Positions 39,801-51,454 of a DNA stretch of 64,000 bases are shown piece by piece (positions within the stretch are counted from its first letter, which is position 1; each line of letters begins with the position of its first letter). A program made the translations under genes and the position numbers. The notes under the pieces were generated by a model. That model worked only from the letters and a program-made list of their open reading frames with translations, had not been told where the DNA came from and searched no databases. This DNA comes from Echinococcus granulosus. Its lineage: Eukaryota > Platyhelminthes > Cestoda > Cyclophyllidea > Taeniidae. The stretch is from assembly GCF_000524195.1 (NCBI RefSeq), contig NW_020170475.1, positions 71,902 through 135,901 on the forward strand, in the 5' to 3' direction.

Positions 39801-42740
39801 GTTCAAAACTATGCAATTAGATCCGATTTCCCACATTACGAAGCAGGGCTATTGAAGCTAAGGGGCAAGAATGCGTTTTCATGAGTTCAATCTCACCAGA
39901 AGAGTTATGATCAATAAAAAAGACCAAGGCTAATTTAATAATGTGTAAGACAAATTGGAAAAATGGAACTAAAAAGTGAAAGGGGAAAATGAACCATGCG
40001 TGGTCACGACCATTGATGGCAGCAAACTTGTTAAGATCTTAACACCTCCCGTTGAATAAGAGTACAATGGCCCCGTTCAAAAAGTACTCCGGTAAGTCCC
40101 CTAGAGGACGAATCGGGATGTATGGGTAAAAACACCACTCTTGTGGAAATAATGTCAATGATAACAACAACTAAAAATACGCTACGATGTTCTAAAATCA
40201 TCGCAATCTTGGAAACTGCGGATACCACAGATAGACGGTTCCTCAACCATATTTCGGTAATAAAAAGATATGCGTTTTCGATGAGTCGGTTTCAGAAGTA
40301 TATGATAATAACCATGAGTAGAAATAACGACAAATAATTATTCGAGGAAATTAGTAATATCAAATAGTGCCACTTACAACTGTCGATAACAGCGACAATG
40401 GCGGGGTCCTCGGCACCGGGGTGCCAGGCGCTCCGATCGATGCAGCCAACGAGCGACCAAGAGGAGAGATAACTACCCTCGACCCCAATACCGAGGGATA
40501 CCGCGGTGTAGAGAGTGACGGTGCCAGCCTCATTAGCATTACCGAAGGTCAACGAGACCCGACCCAGTGGGGTAGACGGAGGGGGACGAGGCCGTGGCAG
40601 GGGCGATAGTTCCGTTTTCATGCTCCAGTGGTAGTTGGAGCTGATGTAGAGCCTCACTGTGGTAATTAAGACAGAAGAGAATTGGAATTCCAGAAACAGA
40701 TTCTCGTAAAGGACATTCAATGAACTACGATCTTCCGACTAGTTATTCTGGTAATGGGCTTCCAAAGTGCTCAGGACATTTGCAAATCCAAAAATGCTCC
40801 ACACTCAGAGCTGCGAATAACCATACTTTTCTGGAAAATTGAGCCCTCCTCAATTATGCCAAGATCCTTATTTTAGAAAACGTATATTTGGCACTCTTGC
40901 CGCTGCCTTTTCTGTTTGATCATGTTCCGTGACAATTCACTTTACGTTTGCTAATAAACGGGTGCGCAAAGGCATTTAAAAGCTAGATACACAGGAGTAC
41001 TGTGAATATTCCTTGGTCTCCAAACTGAGACAGTAAGAGCCCCATACCCTAATTCTTTTTATCGTCTTCGCGTCAGACTGGATTGGCAAGTAGCCAAGAG
41101 GCCAGTCAATCTAGCTAGTCAGTAGCGGACGTTCACGCCATAAAACCCAACAGTGTACAGCAAAATGGGTTAGGAACTGCGTTCGCGATAGATTGTTCGT
41201 CCATGTGAAATACTCATTTGAAGTTACTCTAACAATTTGTAAGAATTCACAAAACACAAAGAAACCAGTAGTACAGAACGAAGCGGTGGAGGGCCTTTAT
41301 TCATTTATGCAGTCTGATATAGGGATAACAGCTGGTAACCAAGAATAAAAAGCATGCTTAATGCCTGACAATATTATTCGGGGCAAAATCACAACTGAGA
41401 TAACCATTAATATGAAAGCCTTCAAGGCATAAAATAGAAGCACGTTAATGAAAAGAACCTATAATGAGGGAGAAGGTCACCATTAGAGTTACGCAATATG
41501 GTACTTGAGATACCTGCCACTTTGAAATTGACGGCTCTACATTACTTTCACACAGAAGGACAAAAGGTGTTCTGCACAGTAATTCATCTGGAAACAGGTT
41601 CCAGAACCAGGGTCATGACCCATTTAAAAGCAGGATGACAAAAACCTCACCAAAGGGGAGATTCGTATTGTTAGCTGAGTCAAGTGGAAGAAAGAGAACT
41701 GCCATGATATGTTCCTCCATGTCGAAGGTGGTCTTTCCAATACGAAACATATCACAGTCTGGCGCGGAAAGCATATGAACCTCGCCGTGTTGAAGGCCAT
41801 TCAACTCGTAGAAAGCCATTTGGAGACAGCTGCCAGCACGACGCTTGCTGACGGCTATCAATTGAACTTTCGGCCTAGAGAAAGGATAAGAGATCATGAA
41901 TTAACCTACCGCCAGCAGAGTCCAGTCTCTAACGCGTCGGTCCCTGCACCGACTGAATGAAGTACCCCACCGGCTTCAAAAATGTGAAGCCGACGCCGGG
42001 CTTCAGGACCACTTGAGTCTGACCATGTGATCACAAAATATGCCCCATCTTCACGCCACGCAATTTCCACGGGCAGAACGGAAGAAGGAGCAGAAAGAAC
42101 CTCCAAGAATCGAAGATCCCTTGAACTGGAAACATACCTTTATTTCGGCTTCGTACTCTGCCCTCTTTTTGACCCCTTTAAATTGGGTTTCCTCATTACC
42201 CCACCCCACACTAACGAAGTTGACTTAGAAAGGAATTAATGTCAAAGTGAAAAAAATACGTTTTTCGGCGCTGAGATTGAATAAGTCTATGGTGGCCATT
42301 ATTTCTATGGAAGAATTAATGAGAAAAGCTTTGTTGTTAGCTAAACAGGTATTACGTCAAGGTCAATTTTTACCTGTAACAACCACCCCAACGTGAGACT
42401 GGGGAGAAAAAATGCAGTCGTGAATAAAATCACCAAAACATTGACATACTAAAATCTCCAGCAGATTTAGGCCTAAAAAAATTAATCAAACCTGGTCGGG
42501 AGATTCAAACAAAATAATAGAATCACCACATTGAATACACACAAACGGAGGATTCACGTAAGCAATTTTTAAAACACATTTTTCATGGAAATGTGTTACA
42601 AAACCGCCTCCGCGTTGAACACATCTTAGACCCGCATTGGTCGCAATCCAAAAATCGGAGAATTTATCGACATGAATATCATTAATAGCGATACCTGGCA
42701 CTGTCTTACACGCATGTGCAAGTGTCCTAAGATTCCTCAT
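27836..42740 (-). CDS. ELP1: Elongator complex subunit 1 (ELP1 / IKAP)
   Basis: Scaffold of Elongator, which modifies wobble uridine 34 of tRNAs. Exons on the minus strand: 42740-42492, 42398-42374, 42304-42260, 42223-42138, 42100-41910, 41874-41651, 41587-41546, 40656-40378, 39460-39157, 38020-37850, 37286-37159, 37018-36695, 36383-36188, 35228-35070, 34684-34487, 34199-34114, 33812-33522, 33449-33352, 32857-32620, 31635-31574, 31492-31430, 30715-30523, 29730-29631, 29030-28906, 28843-28698, 28017-27960, 27909-27836. The sum is 4155 bases, 1384 residues (human 1332), every junction in phase. Anchors are MRNLR, VGWGNEETQF, ATIPPPMC, VLQMPRGNLEEIHPRALV, RRHRINFNLLYDYDP, ALGTYNLVL, DPKEYQP and KNRRKRERK near residue 1255, the tRNA-binding basic patch. 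It has the beta-propeller half and then the TPR-like solenoid. The propeller start is about 50 residues shorter than in human. The end of exon 7 is uncertain (41546 or 41514); only 41546 keeps phase. Confidence 0.97.
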
Positions 42741-43499
42741 CAGAGATACAAATGTTGCGTGCGTAAAACCCTACCAATCGCCAATCAGAGGTCAAAAGAG
42801 CCTTTTAGGGGGACAATTTAAAACAAACAAATGGGAAAAAATGTAATATACCCGGAAATCATTACCTTAAACTGCAACTAAAGCAAAAACCAAAAACTGA
42901 ACTAAAGAAAAGTTAAATTGACCACAGAGTCTAAAATAAAAAGCAGGTCTGTTAAAATTAAACATTTACTTTACTGTGATTCCGAACAAGATAATTTTTT
43001 TAAAATCTTTACACTTGCAATTTTCAACCTGTTGTTTGACCCAAAATTAGAAAGCCGTACGCAAGAGGATTACGTTATTGATTAGTAAAGGGTAGGCGTA
43101 AACGAAATCAGTAACGCTAAACATTTTTATGATTTTGAGAAAGTGAATAGAAATGCGAGAAAAATGTTTAGTAGAGTAATTTTAACAAGTCAGAGGAGTG
43201 TAATAAACTCTTACTTACTAATTTGCATCGCTTTCCCAACCAAACATCTTTTGCAGGTCCCCCCTTTACCTCTAATTTTGGCCTAAAAAACCTTTAATTG
43301 AACTATTTGGTCTCGAAAGGACTGTTCTTATAAGTCATTAGTTAGAGGTATACAATTTAACGGAACGTCTGTTGCAGTGTTTTACACAGCAAGGTGAAGT
43401 GCGACGACCTCCCAACCTCCAGATTTGTGATCAGTCAACATTACTCAATAAAAGGTTGCTTATTTTAAACATGCATCACATATGGTTAAGGTGCTGCCC
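42741..43499. other. Upstream region of ELP1
   Basis: AT-rich DNA upstream of the ELP1 start codon (minus strand). It presumably holds its promoter and 5' UTR. A GGTAG about 25 bases before the ATG is the nearest acceptor-like sequence. No gene was seen. Confidence 0.4.
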
Positions 43500-43700
43500 T
43501 TATGTAGCGTCCCGAGACTCCTTGAAAAGAAAAAAAGCTAAAATACTTAGGCAAAATACACATATATTTAGCACAGAAAAGGTGTATGGGTTATTGGCAT
43601 GGCTTGAAAGGCCAGCTAACCCTACAAGGTACAAGAGAGCTAATTCAGAGTAAACTGTGGCGCCTCGCCAATACCAAGGGGGTAAACCACCATCGTATTA
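43500..43700 (-). repeat. Dispersed ~200-bp repeat, copy 3 (inverted)
   Basis: Its reverse complement aligns with the copy at 46864-47066. It shares an AATACGAT.GTGGTTTA start, GAGGCGCCAC, CTGAATTAG..CTTGTACCT, a ..GGCC....GCCAT block, TGTGCTAAATAT, and CGGGACGCTACA at the end. It sits between the divergent ELP1 and PRADC1-like genes. It is non-coding and no named family was recognised. Confidence 0.7.
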
Positions 43701-44351
43701 AAGTTTTTGCTTAAATTCGCATCGAATTACTGTCCCACGACGTAGTGATGGGCACCTTTCAATCTTCGGATTTGAATAGATAAACAATACCGCCCTCATT
43801 ATATTTAATCACGTTTCGCGAAGAGAAGCTACGAAATAACTCTTACTGTGAAATTCCAGTACTTTCAACAGGGAAATACTATGTCATTCATTAACTGTGT
43901 ATTTACTGGCCGGTGATGGTAGGCACTTTAGCTCGGCCATTGTACCTCCTAAAATTGACTGGGCTTTGAACCATGCTCTCAGCTCTCTAATCTTTCATAA
44001 GTCAAACATATATACTCTATTTTAGCATTGTATTTTCCATTGTCATTACTAATTGCTAAGGGCGCTGCAAATAGCACTCTATCATGAAGTAATATTTTGT
44101 TTTAAAATTTGGGAAGGCCTAATCTGCACCAAAGACAAATGTACTTTTCAAAATTTAACATTTTGTTGCTAATAAAAATTTTTTTAATATTTTTAGCACG
44201 TTTTTTCAAATAAGCTTACGGCTATTATTTTGAGTCTACACTAGTTGGGGTATTTAGCAAAGGCGTTCTATCTCGCTAGAAGCATGCGCGCCAACTTTAT
44301 GCCTCCGGCGTCTGCTTGTGGATATGTAGGTTTTGTGTAGCTTCCCAACTA
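43701..44351. other. Upstream region of PRADC1-like gene
   Basis: No gene was seen. It contains the 5' flank of the PRADC1-like gene, with an acceptor-like TGTGTAG ending 11 bases before its ATG. Confidence 0.4.
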
Positions 44352-45256
44352 ATGAAGGTGAAGACAAAGGTTATCCGACAATCCTTTATTTTGTCATGCA
44401 TATCAGTTGCTCTTGGTAGGTGACCTGCTTCCTTCGTGCCAACTTTGTTAGTTTTGTCACTTTGTTCGTGTAGTTTTGTCGACCGAATCGCCTTAAAAGT
44501 CGTCGGCAGATCCGGTCATGATGCCATTTTCCCTCTGTCCACGTCAAGCATTGGGTCTCAATTCGTGCGTTCTGTTTCTTGCTTACTATTTTTTTTAGAA
44601 TGTCTCCTATATTTACACTAAACTCGTTCCGACCCAACCTATCAACGCTTGTTCCCGAATCTCCAATGCCAATGAAGTTCAAAACGGAATCGCTTTCGTC
44701 ATCAGGGGGTTCGGTTATAATCTTTTTACCAGCTGTTCTAGTGGTTGCAGTTTCGTAACAAAAGCCAGTTTTGCGCAGGCTGCCGGTGCTGTGGCATTCA
44801 TTTCCTACGACTATCAGAATAACTCTGCGCGAATTCTCAATATGTTACCTGATGAAACATCGACTAAAGTCTGGATCCCTTGTGCTTTCATGCAGGGTAG
44901 CCATGCGTAAGCCGTTGTTCATTTCCCAAAATAAGTAGGACGCTGTCTGCTAGACTCCCTCTACCCTTGATCAATTTTTCAGTATTGTTGTATCTTATTT
45001 GAAAAAATACCGATTGCATTAGTAATGCTTAGTACCGAAGATGCAGAGATTCGATGTAACTCAAGCTGACTCTTTTATTTACAACGGGTTCCCACAGACT
45101 AGTTTTGCCTAGTTCTTTTTTCTGTTCTTTTTTAGCCAACATCTACTGGAACTGATGGAATTGGACAATAAGACCTATTTGGACGTGGACTTCCCCGTTG
45201 ACCAGACTGGTGCGCTTATAATCTTGGATAAGTACTCGCCCATGCGACTGCGTTGA
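44352..45256 (+). CDS. PRADC1: PRADC1-like secreted protease-associated (PA) domain protein
   Basis: Five exons, 44352-44415, 44452-44564, 44599-44708, 44742-44906 and 45136-45256, all in phase, give 190 residues (human PRADC1 is 188). Introns are 36, 34, 33 and 229 bp. The first exon junction restores a signal peptide: a basic start (MKVKTKVIRQ), a hydrophobic core (SFILSCISVALVLSL) and a small-residue cleavage region. Then come GHDAIFPL, KLVPTQPINAC, VIRGGCSFVTK, AQAAGAVAFISYD and IPCAFMQG, the PA-domain landmarks, with spacing equal to human at the joins I compared. Three N-glycosylation sequons are visible (NVS, NNS, NKT). Human PRADC1 is a secreted glycoprotein; the PA fold has no catalytic residues of its own. 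The human C-terminal tail rich in aromatic residues is replaced by a different short tail ending MRLR. Confidence 0.92.
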
Positions 45257-46863
45257 CTTGCCCCCTTGACGCCTTCATTTGCGCCCCCTTGTTCAGACTG
45301 TTTTATACATAAATCTAGCATATTTCTCTACTACTAATGTTGGGACGCTTCTCCCATTTCTTACTGTTTTGCGGTTGGGTGTTGGTAGTACCCTTGACAT
45401 TATTAACTTCTCCGCCTTGTGATTGGAACTATTAAGTGTTAGTTTGTCGACACAGTAGGTAGGATCCCAGTTGCAACAAGGTAGAGCCTGTTAGCTACCT
45501 CTCACCGAGCAGACATTCGACTCGTGACCTCCTGCTCATTTAGGATCGTGCACGTGGTTTCATCCTTAACGCTTCATGCGTTTTAGCACTGAAAGCGGCC
45601 ACGTGAAGATTAATGTTAAGCTTAAAAACCAAAGTTAATATGATCCTTTAATGGTGGTTTCTGGTACTTCATGGAGGTGTAAAAGTCATAGATTGAAATG
45701 AGTGAGAGACTCATATAGACCTAAGTGCGAGTGCCACGTTAGTCGGGCACGTCTCTGCTGACTTAAATGAATTGCGTAGGAGAGTCGACAGCCGCGCGGG
45801 GAACACGGTTGACCAGTGGTAGAACGAGGACGACAAAACCAATGTATCAGTAATAAAAATGCAGGAACAGTAGCGATGTGCAACAGCTAGCAGTGAAAAG
45901 TCGGAGTTTGTACGGACGTGCAAAGAAGATGTTCAGATTTCAGTCAACAAAACAAGAAGCCATCGTTGTGTGGTCTCATATTCGGAAATGGTTTGCTTTT
46001 GACCCGAAATAACCCTGGACAGAAAAAATTTAAAAATACAAATGTGAATGTCACCACTTGGCTACATGGAAAGTGCTATGGCTAAATGTGCTGCTCAGTT
46101 ATTAAACTGCAATTTGAACGGAGGTTCGCTCCAGTTTGAGCGACAGCAACTTGACCTGAAAAGGTTGCTATCGTTCTGTTTGAATTGTGGGAAAAGTAAT
46201 GCAGATAATCAATCTAAATGTTGCTAATGATGCCAGTGGCTAGGCTTAAAATTATTCAAAACAAGCACTCAGCACCACAGTACCTATTTGATATCAAGAA
46301 AAACCGCGTGACAACTTGTCACGATTATAACCAGCAAGCTTACCGTTCACCACAAATGTATTGCAAAGACCGCCATAATGCTTCTTTTAAAGACATGTGC
46401 ATTGAGTAACTGGAAGGTGAATTACAATCTAAATCAGAAATTACAATCATACTTAGAAAAGACATTTGAATAATTGCGTGCTAACTGCCTCGAATGATCT
46501 CACATTCCTTGCCTCTTACTCTGGTTAGGTGCTCCTGGTCAAGAAAATTAGGTAAAGATATCTTTCACTAGAGAATCATAATTGTTTTCGGCTCCCCCAA
46601 GTAGCCGAAACCGCTCAGCCATGTAGGTACCGTAAACCGACCACTTGGCACCTAAAAGGTACACACATCTACGGCCCAACGAATACCACCCCACTCGCCT
46701 CTTTGCGAAAGGATTAAAGGTTCGTTCCATTGCTCAACAGGTTAAGTAGACCACTCAAAGTTTATAGGTATACAATCTACATTTATCTTAAAACTTCACA
46801 AAAGTAAACCGCCTTCATGAAAAACCCCAACATACGTAAAAGGTGCAAAAAACAGTCACATTG
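45257..46863. other. Intergenic DNA, no gene seen
   Basis: Contains the 3' flank of the PRADC1-like gene. GC-richer patches at about 45680-45900 and 46540-46740 have minus-strand open frames with odd codon runs. They may be decayed mobile elements, but no family was recognised. Confidence 0.4.
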
Positions 46864-47066
46864 CAATACGATAGTGGTTTATCCCTCGGTACTGGTGAGG
46901 CGCCACTTTTGTACTTTGAATTAGCCCCCTTGTACCTCGATGGATGGGGTGGCCTTTTGGGCCATCCCAGTAGCCTAGACATCTTCTCCGTGCTGAATAT
47001 AGATATTATGCCTGAGTATTGTGTCTTCTTTCGTCTTCAGGGAGCTTCGGGACGCTACAATATATT
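46864..47066 (+). repeat. Dispersed ~200-bp repeat, copy 2
   Basis: The best preserved of three related copies. It runs from AATACGATAGTGG to CGGGACGCTACA and has a short internal self-complementary patch (GGTGGCC...GGGCCATCC). It shows no tRNA-like B box that I could identify and no coding frame that is conserved among copies. Confidence 0.7.
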
Positions 47067-48220
47067 GCAGTTACACATCAAAAATATTATGCCGAACATG
47101 GATATGCTATTTTACTTACGAATTGATTCGTATAGGATCTATGAATAATTGAAAAAAGGTTGTGTAGACATAGGACTTGGTTTCAGTTTGGTAGATATTT
47201 CAGCTTTTTTAAAATTCGAAGCCTAGACATGTTAACTTGGCAACGGAAAGCCATATTTTACCTACACACTTATTTGGCTGGGTAAACACAAATAAAAGCA
47301 AGTGTCCAACCCATTGCTTCCAAATATATCCTCTTTTTGCGAGGCTTTCAGCTTGACTAATTACAATCTCAATTGATTTTACAAAATTCCCACGCAAACT
47401 GTCCTCTTTACTTGTTTTCGAAGCTTTGATGTGGCAATTACATGTTTTTAACCTTATTGAGATCACTTGATCCTTCAAATTTCCTGGCAATGAATACAAT
47501 TTTGTCTATCGCATTATCAAATGCAAACAGTCATGGTGGCCAATCGTAAAGCAGCACCTCTAGGTCAGGTTGTGTCAAGTCTCATGAGATGCCATCAGCT
47601 TTTCAGCCTTTGTCGCTACTCCGCTGGGGTTTCTGGTATGTTATGTGAGCTTAGATCAGTGCATTTGCAGAACTTACGCCCTTTTGGAAACCGAGCGTTT
47701 ACTCAAGGCTGTTAGGCCATATCTCCTGTGTATTTTACTGTAGAGAAAAGCACTGATCTTGGGAATCACACGTCTTGTGCTGCTGCCTGAATAGTCCCTC
47801 TTAAAAGAAACCCTTCTAAACACTCTGGTAATTGATAACTAATTTTATCAAATCCTACTTTGATGTACAGACTTGCCTTCTTTTCCGTACTTTGTTCCTG
47901 AGACTTGTACCCTCTGTATCTACTCTCCCAATTTGTAGGTTTTCAAACATTTTTTACTGGAATTTTGATGCATGCTCTGCCATAAAATATTGCAATAATT
48001 AGTATCTAGTATAGATCTTGAAGTTAGCTGACAGACCCGGGTGCAGTTTATGTCCCAGTATTCCCTAAAATCATATTTTGTCCTCATTTTGTATAAATCA
48101 GGGTAGTGCACTTTTTACTATTTTTGTACGATTCGTAAAAGTGGGATGCGTAACCCCTTCCTTTTGCTATAGCAGAATAATTAATGGCGCAGCATTTGAA
48201 CTACCTTCTCATTCTAGATA
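47067..48220. other. Upstream region of ANCHR-like gene
   Basis: AT-rich DNA with no supported gene. It ends in a pyrimidine tract plus CTAG three bases before the ANCHR-like start codon. Confidence 0.4.
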
Positions 48221-51200
48221 ATGTCCTGTTACCAATGCGCCAAGAAACTCTCTTTCAGCGCTCAAAAGGTACAGTTTATGAGTTCGTCTTCATCCTCTAA
48301 CTATTTTACTCCTCCAGGTGGCCTGTCCAATGTGCAAATTCATTATGTGCAAAAAGTGCCTTGCTCATACGTTACCTGGAGGCGGCGTCAATACCAAAGT
48401 CTGCCTTCAGTGTTATGAAAGAGCCACGAGGTAATTTTTTTGTACATTTTCTTAAACTGCCTCTCAAAGTAACGAGCCCGCCAACGACCCCTGCGAGAAT
48501 GACCCCCCTATCAACTACTTAAGGTGAGATCGCACACTTTCCATTTGATGTTTTTTCTAGACGAATAAAGGCTCTAAAAAATAAAAGGCTGGAACCACTC
48601 AATCATTTGCCACCAAGGAAAGCGGATCTTAGTGATAGTAAGTTGTGTGCTTCCTCCTGTTAAGCAAGTGTTTTTCTTTCGCCAACCTCTTATTTTTTAT
48701 CTCATGCTTTAAGTCGCGAAACTGACACAACGGCTGGACTCATTGACTGCAGAGGAGGTAAGGCTTTTGCCTAAATTTGTCATACTTGTTCTAAATAGTT
48801 TTCCATTTGAAGCTAATTCACCATGACGCTTGAGAAGGAGACTTCAATCAATTTCGCTCTTAAAATTGAAGTACCTAATTAAGACCATTAGCATCTTTTT
48901 GCGAATGTATGAATACGTATTTTTAATGAAAAAATGCCTGTTATTTTAACTTTTAAAGACTTTGAAGCCTTCAAGGTGGATCAAACTCACAGACGTGTAT
49001 AGTCTAATGTATACCAAAGGCGTCCATTCCTAGTCCGTTTTTAAGACTTAAGTCGTCTGATAAGCATACCCGACACTTATAGGCAAAGCATTCTAGCGAA
49101 ATTAAAATGAAGCCCTGCATTTGACAGAAGGGCAACAACTGTGCTAAATATATGTATTATTCGTAGAATACTTTTTTGACGTTTTACTGTTTCGACATAA
49201 TTTTAAGCGCAAAAACCTTCCAACCGAAGCAGAATTGCGGTCTAGATTGGACGTCTTGAATGATTTTCTCCTTACCCGCAATTTTGGATCTAAATCTGCG
49301 TCGTCAACGAAAACTAATCAGGATGAAGTGAAGAATATCGTGGATCAGGTGCCTTTTTGGTTCATTTTACTATAGAAATGTTGAATTAATGTTCTAGTAA
49401 TACATCTATTTTTGTGCTAGCATGCCACAAGTTATTGTTCTTAAATAAATTTTAAGGAGTGAAATTTACTTGGTGGCTGAGATGCCCTTGTACTTTAATT
49501 TAAAGTATCCTTGAATCGAGCGGTTTATTTTCCACAATTGTTCATTTATTTGGAGCCGTTGAATTATTATTCTTTGAAGCAATGTAATGTATTTTCTGAA
49601 GCCAAAAATGTTAGGAAGAGTTTATTCGTTTGGCGGTAATTGGCACCAAACGGATCAATAACTACTCATTTTTGTTGGAAATTGCCTTGGTAATTGAAAT
49701 GCTGAGGAAGCGGCTGTCTTTGAACTGTGAAAGTTCATAAATGGTGAATGCATCGTTTAAGTCGCACCTGACGGCGTTGGGAAACTTGACTTCCCTCAAG
49801 TGCGCTTGTCCTATCAGATGCCGTTTGAAGGCTACCCTTGTATAACTAACCTCATTTTAGTACATTTTTTAAAGCTACTTGCGATAATATGTCCTAGAGT
49901 GTGTTCTACTGCCTTGTATTCCTGAGATCATCATCTTCCAAGTGTATCATGCCTTTACGCCTTCTTCAAGCCATTATGAGTGTCATGCTTTTTTTCTGTT
50001 TGGTAATGGCCCCCAGTTCAGTGCTTTTAGAATCCAAGTCAAACTGGAAATTGAAATTAATGTGAAGTACATGATCTATCCTCATTTTATTTAGTCGCTA
50101 GTTAAAGTTATAACGCCTAACCTCGTTGACTATTCAAAGTGCATTTCCCCGTACAAACGTCATGAGCGCCCGTTTCTTGTCTATATGTACCATTCCAGTG
50201 CTTTTTTAGCGTCTAAGATCGTCAAAATATGCTGCAGAATATAGCCCGAGAAATTTGGCATTTATCAGTGGGTAACTGCTACTCAATGACCACGTGCCTG
50301 TCTGTACCTCAAAGACTACTGTGATAGTGTCGATTTTGCCAATGCTACCGCTTTTGCTTTGGCGCAACTAAATTTTCGATTTCTTAAACACATTGTTGCA
50401 TTTGCTTGACTTTCCTCTTCTCGTGTCGATCACGTCATTGCGTGAATGTATGCATGAAGTTTAATGATGTTCCGCTTATTGGCACCCCTATCTAACCGGT
50501 ATCAGGTGATGGAGTACAGTGAGATTTTGGGTGATTTTTCCTTTTTAAGACCACAGATTCAATCATGTGTCTATCTGCTTAACTGATAGTGCAGCGTGAG
50601 AATTTGAAACGAGCAGTTAACACCTGAGACATGCCTTCACTGCAGTTTGTTAGACAAGAGGGACTTTTTAAGAAGTTTGATGTTTTGCTACCTTGTGCTT
50701 AGACTCTTTTTCCTACTGTACATGTACTTCAACATTTGATTAGAACAAATTGTCGGTACGTCCAAAGGGAAGGTTGTGATACCGGCCTGTCCGCACAAGT
50801 TAGCTTCGCAGATTGTTATAATGCATTACTTTAAGGTTTTTCATCTGATAATGACCAGACATGCAGCATTCTAAACTATGATATGTGATATAATAGACTT
50901 GTTATTTGTGAAATTGAGGTAGAAACACGTCAGCGCAATTTGACGATTTCTGCTCCACTTTTTAAACCTGAAAACATGGCATCTCGTTATCCTTTAGCTT
51001 GCAATTGTTAAGGTTTTGGGTACTTGGAGTAATTTGTATTTATTTTTACCGACTAGATACAGGATGAAGCTCGGCTATCTACGCTACATGGACAGCTCTC
51101 GGGCCAAAATGCCGAGACGTCCACTACCAAACGAATTTACTGCTCTCTCTGTGACAATTTGGCCAATATCCTGTGCCCAGCCTGTATGGACCAGGAGTTC

Positions 51201-51358
51201 TGTAAATACTGCTTCCAGTGGGTAGCGAAGATATCCTTCCCTTTTCATTTAAAAATAGTCTGCAAATTATTACTCTCATCCTTTCTAGACGCGCCCACAA
51301 ATCGAGGCACATGCGACACCACGAAGGGATTCCTGTTTCAAAACCGAACAAAAGTTGA
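48221..51358 (+). CDS. ZFYVE19: ZFYVE19/ANCHR-like abscission checkpoint regulator
   Basis: Seven exons, 48221-48268, 48318-48430, 48561-48637, 48714-48757, 49208-49348, 51063-51217 and 51289-51358, in phase, give 215 residues (human about 470). The protein opens with a FYVE-like zinc finger of four C-X2-C pairs: C3/C6, C19/C22, C27/C30, C45/C48. Then comes DIAKLTQRL, and KNLPTEAELRSRLDVL resembling the MIT-interacting helices of ANCHR. It ends with a B-box-like finger containing CSLC, CPAC and CKYC followed by paired histidines. The order FYVE-like, helices, C-terminal B-box is that of ZFYVE19, which holds VPS4 at the midbody when chromatin bridges delay abscission. The classical RHHCR and WxxD motifs of lipid-binding FYVE domains are absent. 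It is about half the human length, mainly through a shorter middle. The sixth donor, CA|GTGGGT, was chosen because only it preserves the finger frame. Confidence 0.9.
49349..51062 (+). other. Long intron of ANCHR-like gene (1.7 kb)
   Basis: AT-rich and phase 0 on both sides. The acceptor TACAG lies directly before DEARLSTL. No nested gene was seen. Confidence 0.65.
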
Positions 51359-51454
51359 TTTATCTGCCTTCCTAATTATTATTATTATTACTGTCATGTT
51401 GTTCTCCTATATGGGGTCTCTTAGCATGTGGTGTACGAGCTTCACTCCGAGACC

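Noticed and set aside
41514..41545. Longer version of ELP1 exon 7 ending at 41514 with GTATCT
   Set aside because: It ends in phase 0, while the next exon needs one carried base. The GTAATG donor at 41545 gives the right phase. Kept as a noted uncertainty.
45686..46730. Minus-strand frames at 45686-45923 and 46548-46730
   Set aside because: No conserved motifs, no splice framework and no second copy in the window; not supported as genes or named transposons.
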